In this document: piece by piece, positions 21,309 through 32,118 of the stretch
How the letters are laid out: each line of letters opens with the position of its first letter
How positions within the stretch are numbered: position 1 is the stretch's first letter
Assembly: GCA_020726505.1 (NCBI GenBank)
Contig: JAHLEZ010000003.1
Location: 3,348,001-3,412,000 of the forward strand
Length of the DNA: 64,000 bases
Source: Leptodontidium sp. MPI-SDFR-AT-0119
Lineage: Eukaryota > Ascomycota > Leotiomycetes > Helotiales > Leptodontidiaceae
Direction of reading: 5' to 3'
Translations under genes and position numbers: made by a program
The notes under the pieces: generated by a model
Database searches by the model: none
What the model was told of the DNA's origin: nothing
The model's input: only the letters and a program-made list of their open reading frames with translations

Positions 21309-23840
21309 ATGTCCCGGCGGACGCTCGGCCCTGAGCTCCTCCCTCGGGAGGACGCCGTTGTCAAGACCTCGGAGACCGCTCGGGAGGCATCCTGTCGGCT
21401 TCGCAATGACAAGAGGTGGAACTTCCATAAGGACGAGATTCGACGGATCTATATCGAGGAGGACCGGACGCTCCAGGTCACCATGAGGATGATCGAGGAG
21501 AGGTATGGCTTTAAGGCAAGGTAGGCGCCAGTCTCCCGTGTGTTCTGTCATATTATTAGCGGCCGCTAGGCTCAAGACTGACATCAACCTTCAGCCCTAG
21601 GAAGTGGAAGATGAAACTGAAAGAATGGAACTTTGAAAAGTACTTCCCGTCAGCTATTATGAGCTTTGCTGTCGCCAAGACGGAGAAGAGGAAGAACGAT
21701 GAGGGGAAAGACACCGTTTTCTACCACGGCGAATCTTTGATCCCCTCTGAGAAAATAGAACACTTCAAGAGGAGGAAAATGTCAAATAAAGCACGGATAG
21801 CAAGTCCAGATCCAGGTGGGTTGAGTGTTTGCGGGGAAGTGAATGATATCTAACCTTTGCCTAGGCACGCCAAGAGATATCAGCTACCATACCCCGGGTC
21901 CTGAACGGTCACCATCGCCTATCCCAGAAGAACCCGCTGACTACCGCTCGACATCAGGGAATCAAAGAAGTGTCACTCCGCTGATGGAGCAAAGCGTCAC
22001 TCCTGTAATGGAACATAGTGTAACGCCAAGGCCAGCCTACAGCATTCCTCAGATGATGGACCAAGACTTCCCTCGAGTGCAGCCACCAGCTTTGAATTTC
22101 GAACCTAAGGTAGAGGAGATGGAAGAAGATGCGGAGGAGCAAGAAGTTACCCCTGCGCCGCCTAGCTATACCGATGAGCTCCCCGTGCTCAGCCCTCTCA
22201 TGCCACTATCCTCGCCCAATTCCTCCTCCAATCTCCAAGAGCTCTCTCCAAGTCCACAAGCAACTCCACAAGAACACGTCGCCCTTCCCCAAATGCAATA
22301 TCTGACCATCAATCCGGTTTTCCTCGATGTGAACCATGTCGGGGATGAGTCAAATTCATCGAACGGGGATCAGATGGCATATCAGATGGACAGGCCAGAT
22401 ACTGGAAAAGCCCCCGACGTACAGATTAGAGAGAAGGAGGGGAGTGCGGAAGCATCAGATTGTCTGGTACACGGCATTGTCATCGATTTCCCACGGATAG
22501 CATCCCGGCTTTCTGGTTTTGATATTGCCGGCCAGACGTCTTATCTTCGAGGATCCGACGACATGCTACCCCCTATCGAAGGCAATGCAGATGAGAGAGC
22601 ACTGGATGGAACTATGGCATCATTTGAGGAAAAGATGGGACTTGCTCAATCATATCGAGAAAGCGGCTCTCTGAGAAATGCTGAGTCAGCATACCTCCAA
22701 GCTTTAGTGGAATACTCCGAAATACCCAGCGTTGAAGGGAAAATTGCCCAACATATCCCCGAATTCCTACTTTTCTTCAAATCACTCAACAACACCGGTC
22801 CTCAACACAATCTAGATCAGAGCGTTTTTATATGTCGATGGCTACTAGTAACTTGCGAGAAGGAACTTGGCCAAGGGCCAGAAACGATGCGAACCACCCA
22901 TGCCCTTGCAGACTTACTGCGACGATCAGATCGCTTGGAAGATGCAGAAGATCTCTACACGAAAGCATTTACGGGTTTCAAAGAGCTCAGTCTAATAAAG
23001 GAGAGACTGGAATGCCAACGCTCCCTTGGAACACTACTCTTCGGTGTTGGCCGTCTCGACAAAGCAGTGCACATGCTCGTCTCCACGCTTTGCGAATACA
23101 TGACCGACGACACACTCGAAGAACTTGGGCATGGCGACGAAATCGGCGGTGTCCTAACAGCCCTCTCAGATGCCTTCACGAAAGTAAAACACGACAAACA
23201 CTGGGACGACATGAAAACTTCCGTCTCACAACTTCAAGTCCTTCTCATCCGCCCCAGCGCCGTCTGTCGATGGTCACAGAATATCCAACCGAGAGTCTTC
23301 CTCGAAGCCATGCGCCTCGCCTCCCACATCTCCGAGCAAGACTGGTACGACACAGCCGAGATGCTGTATCTCGTCACAGTTCCCAAAATCCACGCTCTTG
23401 ACAACTTTATCTACGGCCGCAAGAAAGCCGATGCCTTCATCGCTTACTGCATGCAGCATCAACGGCGCAAGCAATGGCGAAAATGTATCCGCGATATCCT
23501 GCACGCGTACAAATGCCTCATGGCCGGTGACCGCGAGTCGGCAGTACAGGAAGGACCCGTCGATCTCCTGCGCGAGACATGGTCGGTCATCAAGAAAGCT
23601 GTAGCTGAAGAACCGAATGTGACGAAAGACACGTCGACACGCGAATCGATGCGGAAGATAGACCACGCGGACCAGAAACTTCTGTGCTGGAAAAAACTGC
23701 AGCTGAGTGGACTGCTAGACGAAAGCGAAGAGGAGGATTGGGACAAAGACACCACGCGAAGCTCGAAATACGGTGTTACGTATAGTGTGAGCGATGTGAC
23801 GGGCGTCAGCTACTCGGCTTACTATAGAGAATTGCATTAG
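21309..23840 (+). CDS. Clr5-domain / TPR-like protein, paralog 1 of 3
   Basis: Exons are 21309-21520, 21595-21815 and 21865-23840, giving 802 residues. The Clr5 domain spans residues 36-88 (RWNFHKDEIRRIYIEEDRTL, then FKASPRKWKMKLKEW). Intron 1 (GTAGGC..TTCAG) splits its Ser codon in phase 2, and intron 2 (GTGGGT..CCTAG, phase 1) sits just before GTPRDISYHTP. Both positions are conserved in the two paralogs downstream. A basic block (KRKNDEGKDTVF..EKIEHFKRRK) follows Clr5. The middle is Pro/Ser-rich. From about residue 430 helical repeats look like TPRs (AQSYRESGSLRNAESAYLQA, RRSDRLEDAEDLYTKAF). The last residues carry the shared motif YGVTYSxSxxxGxSxxYSA (nt 23769 on). Clr5 domains occur at the N terminus of fungal repeat proteins of poorly known role; DNA or protein binding is inference. 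Confidence 0.88.
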
Positions 23841-23902
23841 TTGAGTTTGGGATATTGGGACTTGTGGGCATGGCACGGCGTGGCATTGCAAGCGAGGGAG
23901 TG

Positions 23903-23930
23903 TTGGTTAGTTGGTTGGTTAGTTGGTTGG
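23903..23930 (+). repeat. Short tandem repeat of TTGG and TTAG units
   Basis: Seven 4-bp units alternating TTGG and TTAG, in the 3' flank of Clr5 paralog 1. Confidence 0.8.
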
Positions 23931-24725
23931 ACTTGGGCATGCGTAGGTATCCAGCATTGGCGCACGAGCGAGATATGTAGAGAGAATACCCCTTTATTTT
24001 GTTTATTTGTTTAGCTCTACGTTCTGTTCTATCCTGTGCTTCTATTCTTGGGTTCCGGTGTTGGAGAAATGGGAGCGGAAATACTCGATTGGAGATTGCT
24101 GTCATTAAGCGTTGCGTTGTCCTTGCCCTTTTCTGTATCCAGGGGTGAGTGGTCACTCGTTTATATGTATTTAATCTCATTTTATATGATGAATATGAGT
24201 CCATGATAGAAACTCGCAATGCCTGTGAACTGAGATGCCCTCTATTACCTCCTACCTAGGTAGGAAGGTCTTTATCTGGTGGCTCGGCCCGCCCCCTTCC
24301 CCCACATCCCGAACTAGGGGTTAATTTAAGCTTCATTTCACCTCGCAACCAAAAATCTGGCAGCAAAACAACGGAAGTCCGTCAATTACGTGTCTCGAAA
24401 ACCATGAACTAAGGCACTCGTAGTATCTCCATATTTGAGACATTTGTGGAGAACCGGGCACGAGACTATCGCCACACGTTCGCAAGGTTGTCGAATATTC
24501 TACCCCCCACTTCCAAAGCCAGCTGATCGTCGTATAGGTCGAAGTAGATCTCGCTCTACTCCCCTGCATCACAACATGCAGTCAGATGGAAATACACATC
24601 TTCAAGGCATCAGCACGACCCATTCCTTATCGCCTTTTTCTTTTGGTCCGATACGCAAAGCCGTTGATGTAAAGGCTGCATCATGATGCAACGGTGGTGG
24701 CGCACCCATTCCAAGGTCTTGCATT

Positions 24726-24791
24726 TTGCACTTCCATCCCAACCACCTGACTGGTTGGCCTTATCCACCAGTAACCGTCGACGCCAGCCTT
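24726..24791 (+). promoter_or_regulatory. Shared upstream block of Clr5 paralog 2
   Basis: The 14-mer TTGCACTTCCATCC (24726-24739) and ACGCCAGCCTT (24781-24791), 55 bp apart start to start. Both recur exactly, 54 bp apart, upstream of paralog 3 (26807-26871), with a CTGGxTGG and a CAGT between them. This marks either a duplicated promoter or a conserved regulatory site. Confidence 0.6.
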
Positions 24792-25016
24792 GTAGGATTG
24801 CTTGCACTCTTATCTACCTCGATTGTTCCCTTAATCTATCTACATTCTTTCTTTTAAACAGTATCTGTTTTTGCTTGAAAGTTTCCACCTAGGTTCTGTA
24901 ATTTTCTTCAATATTTCTCTCGCAGAAAAGGCATTTCTTCTAACAAGGCTCCGAGCCCGGAAATCTGCAACTGCGGTCAAAACTCTCTTGTCACGTACAA
25001 TAATCAACAGCGAGCT

Positions 25017-26539
25017 ATGACACGACGCACTGCTTCCTCTCCTCGACATTGTCGAGCGTCGGCTTCTCGCACCCCATCACCCAAATCGCTCCGTCTCATC
25101 CGCAGCGACCACGTATGGGATCTATATAAGCAAGATATCCGGCAGATGTACGTTGAGCAGGACATGTCACTCAAGGCAACCATGGAAATCATGGAGGCAA
25201 AGTACGATTTCAAGCACAGGTCCGTCCGTACAAGTCAGCCCCGCTTCCCCCACAGTTTCTGATATGACGGACCAGTCCCCGCAAGTGGAAGATGAAAATG
25301 AAAGAATGGAAATTCGAAAAACACATTCCTGCGAACGAGATGATATTCATGGCTACGAAGTCAGATGAGAGGAAGGCCGATGCATCGAACCCCAAAGATA
25401 CTATCTTCGTTCGAGGGGACATCACGATTATGCAAGACAGGATTGCAAATTTCAAGAAGTTGAAGAGAGGAGAGTTGACTTCGCCGACTTTGCCGATAGA
25501 TCCTAGTAAGTGGAGTTGCTTCAATCCAAAGCTGAGCTGTGGAGATGATACTGATGTTCGGTGCTGTGCTCTAGGTACCCCGCCGAATGTCAGATACTAC
25601 ACCCCGGATCCAGAGCCACATGAGGAAATAGATTTCTCTGAAGTGCGGGCCTCGATCCAATTGGATATGAGTGAGGAGCCCAGTGGCGATAGCACCAAAT
25701 CGGTACTATCAGAGGATCAGATCGACATATCTGTCCAATCGTTGAACATACAGGAAGCGCTTGCTGAACGAGTGGAGTCGTCTCAGGTCCTTATCGCCAA
25801 CTGGGCCTGGACATTCAAGTATAGCTATTCTTCCGAGAATGGAAGTCAGCTGTACCAAGAGACATTACAGCTTGCTTGCCTTGAAGATGCCGACTCGCCT
25901 GATCTCCAAAAGATCAAACTGCTCGCAAGCGAACTGCTCGAACCATTCGGGAGATTCGGTATTTCGAGAAGATTCGGCACTCGAGACCCCAACGCCGAAA
26001 TACTTTTCAGAGCCACTGAACTAGCCAACGGCTGCTCCGAAGCTGGCTGGTACGATGCGGCAGATTCCTTGTTTGGGGTTTTGATGAATGGAAGCCTTGC
26101 GACTTTTGATCGCGTGGGACGGAAGTTCGATAAGATTCGATCATACATCTGGCATGCCCGACATCAGCAACGACAGGGAAGATGGGAAGAATCTGTGGAA
26201 ACTCTTTTGGATGCATACAGAATCCTCACAAGCACACTGCTCTTTTCTGGAAACGCTGTGGAGTACCACAAGCTCTCTGATTTGCTGAAGTCGGCACTGG
26301 ATGGGATCTCGCCTTCCTGGCGTTTTTCAAGCAGATTAACTCAGTTAGATGCCCTCGTCGAGATGGATATGCAGTTAGATGCAGTCATTCAAGACAACAA
26401 AGCGGCGGGAATGGGTAGCCCGAGGCTTAACTGTAACTCTGCGGCGAATAGTAGCTCGAACCCTGGGCGATATGGGGTCACTTACTCTGAAAGTATGATG
26501 TCGGGCATCAGTTTCAATTATTCAGCTCTTTTCCTCTGA
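25017..26539 (+). CDS. Clr5-domain protein, paralog 2 of 3 (shorter)
   Basis: Exons are 25017-25219, 25276-25505 and 25575-26539, giving 465 residues. The Clr5 domain is at residues 34-85 (VWDLYKQDIRQMYVEQDMSL, then FKHSPRKWKMKMKEW), interrupted by the conserved phase-2 intron (GTCCGT..ACCAG). Intron 2 (GTAAGT..TCTAG, 69 bp, phase 1) is recognised by matching paralog 1 and 3, which continue straight into a TPxxxxYxTP block. It is a multiple of three and contains no stop, so retention would give a 488-residue product. The helical C-terminal module (GWYDAADSLF, ARHQQRQGRWEESVETLLDA) aligns with both sisters. Compared with them it lacks much of the central region. It ends in the shared motif (YGVTYSESMMSGISFNYSA). 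Confidence 0.87.
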
Positions 26540-26649
26540 AATGTATCACCAATTGGTTTAATCTACTGAATGCTGGGAGCATGAATTGAATTTTGCATCA
26601 AGAAATGCTTTAGTCGGGTGGCAGCCGTGGTGCATGGATATCCCGCATG

Positions 26650-26663
26650 TTGCACTTCCATCC
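26650..26663 (+). repeat. Extra copy of the Clr5 promoter 14-mer
   Basis: Exact TTGCACTTCCATCC preceded, like the other two copies, by a GTGGYGC..GCATxTTGC context, but without the downstream ACGCCAGCCTT. It looks like a partial promoter duplicate. Confidence 0.6.
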
Positions 26664-26806
26664 GCCATGAGTGATGCATACATAAGGCAGGATCATAAGG
26701 GCGGAGTCTTGGATACATTCTCTCTGATAAAGCTTTCCGCTGCGCCAGTGAAGCTGGGCTGTTGGTTTGCAGGTTTGTGGCGCTTTTTCGTCCAGGATGC
26801 TGCATA

Positions 26807-26871
26807 TTGCACTTCCATCCTCACACCCCACTGGCTGGGCTTCTCAGCCAGTCAAGACTCACGCCAGCCTT
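26807..26871 (+). promoter_or_regulatory. Shared upstream block of Clr5 paralog 3
   Basis: TTGCACTTCCATCC (26807-26820) and ACGCCAGCCTT (26861-26871) with the same order and nearly the same spacing as upstream of paralog 2. Confidence 0.6.
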
Positions 26872-27028
26872 ACAGTACCCAACCGCTTCACTCTTGAATA
26901 TATATCTGTGTCTCCCTTCGTCCATCGTCCATCGTTCACCAACCTTCAAGTTCTCCATATTCAACTCAACGGCGTCTCTTGTCCAATCTCCTAAACGATC
27001 ATTCTTGCTCAAAGATATCTACAGCATC

Positions 27029-29580
27029 ATGTCACAACGCCCAGAAGCCACCGGTGTCATCCCCTCCACGAAGAATATATCGACAGCTTTACAACCCCCT
27101 CCAAAGACGAGCCGCCTCGAACGCAGCGATGCAAAATGGGGCTCATACAAAACAGAGATCTACCAGATGTATGTGGACCAAAATATGACCCTGAAAGAAA
27201 CCATGGACGCGATGGAGAGTCAACATTCATTCAAAGCAAGGTAAGCTCTCCCTCGAGAAGGTAATCTGCGGCCAAGATTCTGACAAGCAACTCCTCTTTA
27301 GCCCGCGCAAGTGGAAGATGAAGATCAAAGAGTGGAACTTTGAGAAGAACCTGCCTGCAAATGAGATGGCCTTCATCGCTGCGAAGGCTGAAAAGAGGAG
27401 GGCCGACGAGGGAAAGGAGACCATCTTCTTTCGTGGAGATATGTGGATCGGGCCAGAAAGGATTGAGAACTTCAAGAAGAGGAAGTTGACAGCGACTGAT
27501 ATGGCGGATTTACCGGTTATTATTGGTATGGAGACTCGATTCTTACTTGATTCAAAAAACCGAGCTGATAGCGTTAGATACACCGGCCAATGTCACTTAT
27601 CACACCCCACTGACGGAAGTTGAACAAAGCGGCGGACAATATCAATTGGGAGATGAAGTCTCGAGCAACTCACCCTCGCTCACTCGAGAGGGCCAAGATC
27701 AAGGTCAGGACCAGAGCCAGGACCAGGACCACGGCCACGACCAGAACCAAGGTGGAGACCGAGACCAGGCGGAAATGGGCAATTTCTGTAAGCAGCTACA
27801 AGATACTATGACGGAATGTGTGTATGCTACGCCCAAAAGTCAACCGTACACCATATCACAGGGTGTTGACGATTCTGGCACTTCTAGAACAACCTTCAAA
27901 AATGGCATCGCCAGCTCCTCCAACCGACTGAGGAGCACACCTGATATTCCCGCAGCCCCAAAAACACATACCTTTACGACAGTTCCTGAAACTGCATCTA
28001 CAGTCGTGATTGAAGCCGACAGCAAAGAAAAGTACCCATTTGTCATACTTTTTGACCCCAAGTCTATCTTGCAGCTCCTCCTAGGCTATGCAGTTACGCC
28101 TATCGCTTTGGACGTCTTTCGTGGCATCTTGGAAAGGCTTCCTACTCTGTCAACATCGCATGTCGACCACGATACAAACAAACGGAAAGAGAAAGAGGTC
28201 TGCAGCGAATATGATGAAGACTTCTTCCAAGCAAATGTTTCATCCATCAAGGATGGCGTCAGTGCTGCTGTGGAACTCGTTAGGAATTCGCCACTCGAAC
28301 TCATCGGCGCATGTTTATCATTCACAACCGAGGATGGCTCTCAACTACAGTCAAAACTATTGTCATTGCTTCAGAACATTAAGATTTCCCAAGAAAAGTA
28401 TGCACGGGGTCTTTTGGCCGCTTCCGCAATCGAACTTGCTTATGTAGCTCTGGCATTCATGCAACTTGGCCGCCACTCGTCGTATCGCATCGCTCTTCAG
28501 CCAGCCGTAACGGATTTAGTTCGCTACATTGTCAAGCACTGGCCACACGATATATTGTTGAATCAACGTATCCTTTCTCCCTTTGATCCAAAGGATACGA
28601 TGACTTGCTTGGAATCATTGGCAGATGAGTTCTATCACGAACAATTTCTGCAGAGCGCTGAGATCATATGGCGTCATCTCATCACCCAAATACAGCCAGA
28701 GGATGAGTATGAGGTGTGTCGGCACCAGTCTTCCCTTTTCAGGGTTCTTTACATGACCAATCGAAATCAGAGTTTCAATGAAGAGCTTGCCCGCTTGTCA
28801 ATTGTGATCTTAGCGTTTTCATTTAGAGACCGTTTTTTATTACCAAGGACCGTCGGCATGGGTACCCAATTCGGTCTCGCAGCCCACAAGTTCCGTAATA
28901 TATGGGCTATGTATCAGTCCCGGCAAGATGAAAAGGAAGAAGAAGAGACTCCCAAGCAAAAAATCAAGTTCCTCTCACAAAATATCCTTCAGACCATCAG
29001 TCGTGATGATCTCATTGCGATATTTTCTATGTTTTTCTCACTCGGGAATCTGTGCTCCCTGCTCGGTTGGTATGACACTGCGAATAGGGTGTTCAAGCTC
29101 TCGCTCAAACATGTATACTTCACGTTGGAAGCTTTCCAGTGGAGCCTGAGTCGAGAAAGAGTGCGCGGCTACGCCTTGCATGCACTCAACCTGCAGCGGC
29201 AACAAGATTTCCCAAAGTCATTCAACGCGCTTCACGATGGCTACAAAGAACTGGAACGCGGCAGACTTGTTTCGTATGTTCCAGCAGAGCACCGAGAGAT
29301 CTTAACACTTCTACGGTCTATACTGGACACTATGCCACAGTCATTGACAGCGGAGGTATTGGAACTCAGAGAATTGGACAAGCATGTGGAAAGCTTTTCA
29401 TTCGCATCCAGGGGGGATACGCATCAGGTCTTCTTCAGGCCAAATCCTCACAGTTTGCCTTCTTTGTTTGGCCGCGCTTCTTCTGCATCCGGCACTATGT
29501 CTACAGGCAGGTATGGCGTCACTTATTCCGAGAGCGTAGTTTCGGGAGTCAGTCTCAACTACTCAGCACTGTTTCCTTAG
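27029..29580 (+). CDS. Clr5-domain / TPR-like protein, paralog 3 of 3
   Basis: Exons are 27029-27240, 27302-27525 and 27572-29580, giving 814 residues. Introns (GTAAGC..TTTAG; GTATGG..GATAG) occupy the same codon positions and phases as in paralogs 1 and 2. Clr5 is at residues 36-88 (KWGSYKTEIYQMYVDQNMTL, then FKASPRKWKMKIKEW), followed by the conserved basic block (KRRADEGKETIFFRGD..ERIENFKKRKL). A Gln/Asp/His-rich tract (GQDQGQDQSQDQDHGHDQNQ, nt about 27692-27760) is unique to this copy. The C-terminal half is helical, with a block aligning to both sisters (GWYDTANRVFKLSLKH, LNLQRQQDFPKSFNALHDGY). It ends in YGVTYSESVVSGVSLNYSA (nt 29512 on). Function unknown. Confidence 0.88.
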
Positions 29581-30422
29581 AATTCATAGATTAGTACGTT
29601 TATCTTACGAATAAGAACTCACCAATGTTTTGTGAATTCCGAATCAACCCTATCACGATAAAGATTCTTGTGCTCCCTTTTTCGATTTCGCTTTCGCTTC
29701 CGCTTCGATTTTGGATCTTGGATCTTGGATTCAATATTTCAACCAAACTCCCGATCTGACCGACTCTGAATCATTCTTTCTCTGTCTGGCTCAGCATACG
29801 CGAACTACTTCATCAACCAAAAGCCTCCCACATGATCAGGAGGAGAATACGGTCTGAATAACGCAATGTCGAGATGTATTTTCCCTAGGAGTTGGTCAAT
29901 CTACAATCGTCCTTGATCTGAGCGAAGCGGGAAATTGGTGGGCCCGTATTCAAACCGTGGTCATGAGGGTTGCTTTGAGGATCTAAAGATGCCGGGAACG
30001 ATGAGTGGGGAAGATGGATCGGGGCAGCGTAAGACAGGGCTATATCCATGAGAGAGCACAGAGAACATTTCAGGACTTTGATGGTAACTTCGGGATTCTA
30101 ACCAGAAACCTAGGAATATTATCAAATGGACATTACCTGATGACGAATATGCACAGCAGAAGCTAAGAGATTATGAGAAAGTGCCAGTTGGAAGACGGGT
30201 TATTTATAAACATGTTTCATTGATCCAGTTGCAAAGGCTGCTCCTTATACTCGATGAATCATACAACGTCATCACCACAGTTCGTCGTGGAAGCTTTGAA
30301 TCTTTCCATGCAAAGTTCTCCTGTCGTGTCGAGTCGCAACACATATCCACGGCAGTCCATCTAGCTCATTCTCCTCACCCATCACCAGTATCAAGCACAG
30401 TGCATCCCCAACGTGGCTTGAT
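29581..30422. other. Intergenic, convergent 3' ends
   Basis: Lies between the 3' end of Clr5 paralog 3 and the 3' end of the minus-strand secreted protein gene. Contains short TTCCGC/GGATCTT direct repeats around 29690-29730. No gene recognised. Confidence 0.5.
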
Positions 30423-31085
30423 TTAGATAAAAACTCTCTTCACGTCCACCTTCTGGCAGGTGGGATTTCTCAGTTCTCCTCCATTCTCCGGCAGCTCTCC
30501 AGAAAGCCAAACCAAAGTCTCCCACGTGTTGAAGCTGCGGGTGATACACACATACCACTGATAAAATGGTAGAGGTGGTACGGCAGGATCATCTCTATTC
30601 CAGCCCCAACGACAGAGCTTCTCCTCCTTGTCGAAACCAATAAGTGCTGCGCCATCTTGACCCCAATCGAAAAGGGACATTCCAGTGCTGTCAACAAATC
30701 GCATGCTCGAAGGTTTGTAATCAGAATGATATGCAAAATAGTGCCTTGTGAGAATGCCCTCCACACCTAGGTCTGGGGTAATAGATCGATATCTTGAGTG
30801 TGGCTCTTGCTCAACCTCAGTATAGTTGAGGTAGAAGACAGTACCGTGCTCAGGGCGGGGGTAGGCTGGTGGCATCTTGTGGCAGCTTACGGTGCAAAGG
30901 CTGGTCTGCAATATGACTTGGTGGCATGCGTAAAGCCGGGTGCCATTCAGGATGGTATTTGCAGATAGCAAGACGAGGTTGAAAGGCGCAGACTCGTTTG
31001 GAAATTCTTGTTCGGGTCCGGCGGCTGCTAAAGCGGTAGAGATACATCCCACGAAGGCGAGAACTGCCAGGACGAGAAGACGCAT
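30423..31085 (-). CDS. Small secreted protein, copy A of a tandem pair (DUF7907-like)
   Basis: Intronless, 220 residues from the ATG at 31085, chosen because MRLLVLAVLAFVG begins a clean signal peptide. The open frame extends upstream without coding character. Family features shared with the neighbour: PFNLVLLSAN, LNGTRLYACH, IGFDKEEKL, FYQWYVC and the terminal CQKVDVKRVFI. These match, as far as I recall, the fungal secreted family listed as DUF7907 (an N-terminal FxLxL strand, an ACHxG motif, a YxWYxC core). It is probably a cell-surface or effector-like protein of beta-rich fold; no function is established. Copy A has diverged: the usual ACHEGAAxEGLC loop is replaced by ACHQVILQTSLC. Confidence 0.8.
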   Translation of the reverse strand: MRLLVLAVLAFVGCISTALAAAGPEQEFPNESAPFNLVLLSANTILNGTRLYACHQVILQTSLCTVSCHKMPPAYPRPEHGTVFYLNYTEVEQEPHSRYRSITPDLGVEGILTRHYFAYHSDYKPSSMRFVDSTGMSLFDWGQDGAALIGFDKEEKLCRWGWNRDDPAVPPLPFYQWYVCITRSFNTWETLVWLSGELPENGGELRNPTCQKVDVKRVFI

Positions 31086-31515
31086 GTTGCTGAACGGAGG
31101 AGTGTATGTTGAGCGAAGAAGGGTAGTCTGTCTGGTTGAAGTAAAGATCGCTCGTAGAATGATAACTGAATTGATGAGATGGTTGGTCGATTGTTGAATG
31201 GTGATAAAGGAAGAAGCTTGGTTTGGGCAAAAGAAATAGCTTCTTACGAACTGCAGCTTGCTGAGAGTCTCTCGGGACGGAAAGCGCAATGCTGGCGTTG
31301 AGAAAAGAAAGAGTGACCCAGGCTGGGCTTCAACCAGAGGAGAAGCGCAAGTGGGAATGCAGCAACTACTTCTGACGAGGGAGGGAGCCCAGAGATAAGA
31401 GCATTAATTTCATTTCATTAGCCTATAGGGTTCTCATTACCTCTTACCTATCTCTTCCTTCCACCTGCCAGCATGTCCGCCCATACCATTCCACTCCCAA
31501 ATAGCCTCTCACTCC
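31086..31515. other. Intergenic between the two secreted-protein paralogs
   Basis: Promoter of copy A plus the 3' flank of copy B. No further gene. Confidence 0.55.
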
Positions 31516-32118
31516 TCAAATGAATACCCGCTTGACTTCCACCTTCTGACAGCTTGGATTCTCGGGAGCACCAGGTCCAACAACCCACGCCAAAGTCTGG
31601 TAGATATATCCAGCGTTCGTGATGCATGCATACCAGTGATAGAACGCTTGCGTCTTGTAGACTGGCGGCGAAACAGAGTTGTCGAGATATCCAGCAACGA
31701 AAAGCTTATCCTCCTTGTCGAATCCATAGCTAGAAAAGCCTCCATCTCCTGGGAAGAAGAGAGGAACAGCGACATTGGAGGTAGGAGATGGATTGAGTTG
31801 TAGAGATGAGGAAGCGTTGAAGTTGCCGCCGTGGAGAACCCACGTTACGAGACCTGTGTAGCCTAGGACGTCATCGGGAGTTTGCTGATCGGTGTAGTTG
31901 AAGTTGTAGGTGTTGGATAGAGTTGGTGGGCCACTCGTTCCGACACAAAGTCCTTCGATTGCGGCACCTTCGTGGCATGCGTAGAGTGCGGCTCCGTTCA
32001 ATGTGCTATTCGACGCGGACTGGAGGATGAGCTGGAATGGTTCGGATTGATTTGCGTAGTATTGTGCTGAGATGCTAGTCGCAAAAGCGAGACCCCCGAC
32101 GAGGATGGAAGCGCGCAT
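31516..32118 (-). CDS. Small secreted protein, copy B of a tandem pair (DUF7907-like)
   Basis: Intronless, 200 residues from the ATG at 32118 (MRASILVGGLAFATSISAQ, signal peptide), preferred over an upstream ATG at 32166 that would bury the signal. Conserved blocks: PFQLILQSAS, LNGAALYACHEGAAIEGLC, YGFDKEDKLFVAGY, FYHWYACIT, TLAWVVG and CQKVEVKRVFI at the end. It looks closer to the family consensus than copy A, so copy A is probably the diverging duplicate. Four cysteines are suited to disulphides. Same strand and 430 bp apart, consistent with tandem duplication. Confidence 0.82.
   Translation of the reverse strand: MRASILVGGLAFATSISAQYYANQSEPFQLILQSASNSTLNGAALYACHEGAAIEGLCVGTSGPPTLSNTYNFNYTDQQTPDDVLGYTGLVTWVLHGGNFNASSSLQLNPSPTSNVAVPLFFPGDGGFSSYGFDKEDKLFVAGYLDNSVSPPVYKTQAFYHWYACITNAGYIYQTLAWVVGPGAPENPSCQKVEVKRVFI

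Larger units (their letters stand above)
23841..25016. other. Intergenic between Clr5 paralogs 1 and 2
   Basis: Contains a TTGG/TTAG tandem repeat (23903-23930), a perfect palindrome CCTACCTAGGTAGG (about 24248-24261), and the promoter block of paralog 2 (24726-24791). Confidence 0.55.
26540..27028. other. Intergenic between Clr5 paralogs 2 and 3
   Basis: Contains two copies of the 14-mer TTGCACTTCCATCC (26650-26663 and 26807-26820) and a TATA-like ATATATAT (about 26896-26903) before the start of paralog 3. Confidence 0.6.

Noticed and set aside
23841..24300. Palindrome CCTACCTAGGTAGG and TTGG repeats as a mobile element end
   Set aside because: No transposase, no matching opposite terminal repeat and no target-site duplication seen.
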